Source: Plantago elongata (Eukaryota > Streptophyta > Magnoliopsida > Lamiales > Plantaginaceae). From it: DNA of 22,778 nt. Positions 19,372-22,778 of the stretch are shown in pieces (the stretch's first letter is position 1; each line of letters opens with the position of its first letter). Both the position numbers and the translations under genes were made by a program. The notes beneath the pieces are model-generated. The model searched no databases. It worked only from the letters and a program-made list of their open reading frames with translations, and was not told the origin of the DNA. Location of the stretch: assembly GCA_036897095.1 (NCBI GenBank), contig JAYMSP010002723.1, positions 1-22,778 of the forward strand, in the 5' to 3' direction.

Positions 19372-22135
19372 ATATTCATTATGTAGGTTTGAATGATTCA
19401 ACCACTAATCGATCTAGATCTAATATTTTGAACATATAAAATAATTCATACGACATACATGTATATAACACTTATTTGATGATGTGCAGTTTTGCTCTTT
19501 TATAATACAAAAATACGACGTACGTATAGACATATTCTTAATGTATTAGACACATGTAAAATGTTATTATATTTTATTTTGATTTTGATTAATGACATGC
19601 CACATGGCGTATCAGACTTCAGACACGTTTAAAGCATATATTGTGGTGTCTGATACGTGGGAGTTATTCGACATAAACACCATGGATTCTTAATTGTGCC
19701 CTTGCATCCTAGCTATAGTCAATATTATTGGTTCGATCTCCTTATAACATAAAGTTGATCTTTTCAAATGGAAAAAGAAAAAAGAAATCCTTTGAAAATT
19801 GATTAATAATAGTATTTTTTAGATACTGCATATACATATAAAATATAGTACTAATAATACACAAGTATTTTAGGAAATAAACAATTTTATCAATCCGTGT
19901 CGTAACATATACCATACTTCTTTTGAAATTCGTATTTTATATTGATACACAGTCTATATACCGTGACATCTAGGTCAAGAGTGTGAATGATAATTTGACA
20001 TGGATTAATAGTGGCGCGTGTAAAATGAGTACATCGCGGGATTACTTTGAGGTGCCTGTCTTGATATTATAATACTGACGGTTCCCGTGAGACTAGTTAT
20101 CTTGTCTCCTACTTAACTAATTAGTAATTAGTACCTCTACGTTTTTGTTTTGGAGCCTGAGAATCGCAGGTTCAGTTCAATTATACATGTACATCACCAT
20201 TACTGGTTATTTCCAGGACAAATAAGCAAAAAACAAAGGTGGTCACAGCCCCATACCGATACACATCAAGCAAGCTGGTTGTAACTTGTAATTAGAAAAA
20301 AACACCAAAAATTTGAATACATAGTATACCACTTTGAATCATCTATGACAATATATAACTACATACACAACTTTAGAAAACTTGAAAGCGTTAACGTCAC
20401 AAGATAGAGTGATAGACTATAGGACGGAGCTCTTATCATTCTGCACTTTGATGTTGCTCGTGATTAGTGGATTTTGTGCAATTCCTCTCATGTATGTAGG
20501 CTACTCTGTTGTGTAGCTGAACCACGTAATTTGATGATTGATTTGATGCTTAATTGTATTTTGAGTTGATTGATTATTCGAATTGATCTAGTTGATCGAA
20601 ACGGTTAATTGAAGTTGTAATTTTACACAATCTGAAACGATAAACGAGATTCCAGAGCAATTCCACGATGATTGCTGAAAACTAGCTAATACTCCTGCTA
20701 AACATGATACATATGACACAAGCTTCTATAAATACATTGGTAAAAGAGTTGGATCTCGACCTATGACTAATCGTATCGTTACAAACTTACAACATCATAC
20801 ATCCGTTCGATCAGTAAGAAATTAAATTAATGTAAATAACTTATGAACAATCAGTCAATTTGAAATTGTTAAATTCACTGTACGTACAGGACTGCTTATA
20901 AACTGTTTTTGTTTGTTCCTATATAGTATTTCGCATAAACGTAGGAAAATAATTGGTTCAGAAAAAAATTAGTCGATTGTTCAGATGGTTGTCAGATATG
21001 GAGGAATGTGTCATGTGATATGAGTTTTATATAAGAACTAGTAGTATGTCCTAATTAATTACTATTATCGTTGAGATTTGGATATTTTGCTTCACCACTT
21101 TGCATAATGTCCTACCATGATCGATCTGCTACACATGTTCGTCTCGTCCCTATTCTGTCATAACTAATTCGATAGATCACAATCGGTGTTTACTTATTAA
21201 TATATATATTTGAACTTTCACGAGTTTTTATAATTAAAATAAATAATATATATGAAGAAAAAACAGCCCATAACAAACTAAGGAGCAAATTTTGCATTAG
21301 ATTCAGCAGATTGATTAGGGGTATAAACATTTGTTGTCATTGTTTCACTTTTGAACATTACAAAACTTTCACCAATTTATGAACTCTCCGTCCACTAAGT
21401 ACGCCGAACATTGTGGATGCTCCAAAAATGCTATTGTTTGAATGTGATACTACGTTAACAGGAATCTTGTGAAATTAGTATTCATGATTTGATGACATCA
21501 ATGACTAAATTATTTTAAAATATAAATGATTAGAGAGATATTTATGTTTTGATGGTCTCCAAAGTCTCCAAGTCGATCTTAAGATAATTTGTATCCAGAC
21601 AAAACAAATTTTAATCAGTTAGGTTAATCACATATCCTATGTGATGATATGACTAAAAGTCGAATGTAGAAAAATCGAATTCAAAGTGTCACAGATATAA
21701 GATGTCAAAATGGACTACCTGTTGATTAACTTTTAGAAAAGTCACTTCCAACCTCATTTTCCTTTTCCATACAAAATAATGGGCACACAATTAATATTAA
21801 GCAACAAATAATGGTGTTAATTTCATGTCAATTTTGCAAGTATTATGAACTTTGTTCTCAACCACATTTGGTTACTTGCTTAAGTGCAAGAATACAAGTT
21901 CAGTAAAAGTTTCTCTATAAGTGTGGCACTAATGAAGATTATGGTTGCAACTAAACTTAAAATGGGCATATGACATTACAAGTAAAAGAGATCCATTTCA
22001 TATAAAGTGTCCATAATTAATGATTATGTAAGACTTAATTTAACCTTTCAAACTGAACTTTAATACAAATTAACAAATTCAGACGCGACTTTTGATCAAG
22101 CACAAGAAATCAAACGGTATACAAAGATAGAAAAC
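19372..22135. other. Gene-free AT-rich spacer
   Basis: No gene, tRNA or transposon end was recognised in these 2.8 kb. The only local structure worth noting is a 10-bp perfect inverted repeat, CGTATCAGAC at 19608-19617 with its complement at 19648-19657, separated by 30 bases. Confidence 0.5.
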
Positions 22136-22137
22136 TA

Positions 22138-22385
22138 GGGGTGGAGTAACATCCAAATATCCGTTTGGATGCTACTCGGAGATTTTGTATTTGTTATGGC
22201 ATTTAAATGTCGAAGATCGAAATGCCTCTACAGTAACAACATTTTTCTCTACCTATATAACAAACCTATAATATCCTATCCAATTACAATTTTATACCAA
22301 ACACAATTTTAACAATCCCACTACAATTCTGATCACTATTCAGGCATTTAAATTGGGGCATTTAAGTCGCATGCCAATCAGCCCC
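22138..22385. mobile_element. MITE copy B, same family and orientation as the copy at 7842-8094
   Basis: The right end, read inward, is GGGGCTGATTGGCATGCGAC, matching the left end of copy A. The left end here is GGGGTGGAGTAACATCC, apparently altered. Internal runs AACATTTTTCTCTACCTATA, TACCAAACACAATTTTAACA and ATCCCACTACAATTC match copy A. TA dinucleotides flank both sides (22136-22137 and 22386-22387). It has no coding capacity. Confidence 0.8.
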
Positions 22386-22501
22386 TAGATAAAATATATA
22401 GTAAACACGAAATAATGATATTTTACGTGTTTTCCCTCTCAATCAACTAGCTTATATATATGCATGAATTGCTACTAAATATTAATAAATTGAATCGTAA
22501 T

Positions 22502-22583
22502 GTGGTACAGTGGAATAAAATTGTAGTAGAAAGGAGTGAGTACGTGTAGGGTTCGATCCCTGGTGGAGGTATAAGGTAAAGTG
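22502..22583 (+). mobile_element. tRNA-derived SINE-like unit, plus orientation
   Basis: GTGGTACAGTGG at 22502-22513 resembles an RNA polymerase III A box, and AGGGTTCGATCCC at 22548-22560 is a near-perfect B box, at a tRNA-like spacing. The unit ends GGTAAAGTG and is followed by a run of seven T. It does not fold as a full tRNA by eye, so a tRNA-derived SINE head is preferred over a tRNA gene. No target duplication was found. Confidence 0.6.
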
Positions 22584-22643
22584 ATTTTTTTAAAACAACA
22601 AATACTACTACTCCCTACACAATACCTATACCAACAACAACAC

Positions 22644-22727
22644 CACTTTACTTCTAAACCACCTTATGTCCAGAGATCAAATACTACACCTCATCATTTC
22701 TACTCCAGCTCCATTCCACTGCATCAC
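22644..22727 (-). mobile_element. tRNA-derived SINE-like unit, minus orientation, diverged copy
   Basis: Read on the minus strand this starts GTGATGCAGTGGAATGG, continues GAGTAGAAATGATGAGGTGT and ends AGTAAAGTG. That is the same order of words as the plus-strand unit at 22502-22583. Its B box has decayed to ATTTGATCTC. The two units are inverted around a 60-bp spacer (22584-22643). Confidence 0.55.
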
Positions 22728-22751
22728 TTTATGACTCTCATGAGTAAATTG

Positions 22752-22778
22752 ATATATATATATATATATATATATATA
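22752..22778 (+). repeat. (AT)n microsatellite running off the right edge
   Basis: 27 bases of uninterrupted AT alternation up to the last base of the window, so its true length is unknown. Confidence 0.97.

Noticed and set aside
19608-19657. miRNA-like hairpin from a 10-bp inverted repeat
   Set aside because: The stem is too short for a plant miRNA precursor, and no known mature miRNA sequence is recognised.
22502-22583. Functional tRNA gene
   Set aside because: The A and B boxes are tRNA-like, but no acceptor-stem pairing or proper anticodon arm is evident, and a diverged inverted copy lies next to it.

Overview
The window looks like nuclear DNA of a flowering plant, most likely a eudicot. 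The evidence is one clean spliced plant gene, AT-rich spacers, and plant-type transposable elements (CACTA, Stowaway, a Harbinger-type accessory gene, tRNA-derived SINE-like units). An asterid/Lamiales source is a guess from the general look of the proteins and cannot be proved here.

Layout. Positions 1-769 (minus strand) hold a decayed accessory gene of the PIF/Harbinger kind (Myb/SANT-like, often labelled 'glutathione S-transferase T3-like'), with three in-frame stops and running off the left edge. From 1377 to 5404 lies what I read as one CACTA-type transposon: CACT ends, A-rich terminal inverted repeats, matching ATT flanks and repeat-rich ends. It carries pieces of cellular genes. One is the C-terminal TPR part of a cyclophilin-40 gene (plus strand). 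The other is a two-exon piece of an unidentified gene (minus strand). A short acidic reading frame abuts the cyclophilin piece and may be the tail of the element's own transposase. This makes it a gene-capturing ('Pack-type') CACTA element.

Positions 5405-14100 are an AT-rich spacer without convincing genes. It contains one copy of a 250-bp MITE family (7842-8094; second copy at 22138-22385), an unusual element made of a 20-bp tandem repeat between inverted arms (11652-12174), and a Stowaway MITE with TA flanks (12943-13176).

The one intact gene is at 14263-15414 (plus strand, three exons, 316 residues). It encodes a RING-type E3 ubiquitin ligase of the BOI/BRG family (BOTRYTIS SUSCEPTIBLE1 INTERACTOR and related genes). 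It has a TATA box, a pyrimidine-rich leader and a complete C3HC4 RING at the C-terminus.

Positions 15600-22778 are again spacer. They hold a small GC-richer island with clustered ACGT cores, microsatellites, the second MITE copy and, at the right edge, two tRNA-derived SINE-like units in opposite orientation. No tRNA or rRNA gene, CRISPR array or known miRNA precursor was recognised. The genes do not form a pathway: one host gene sits among transposon remains.
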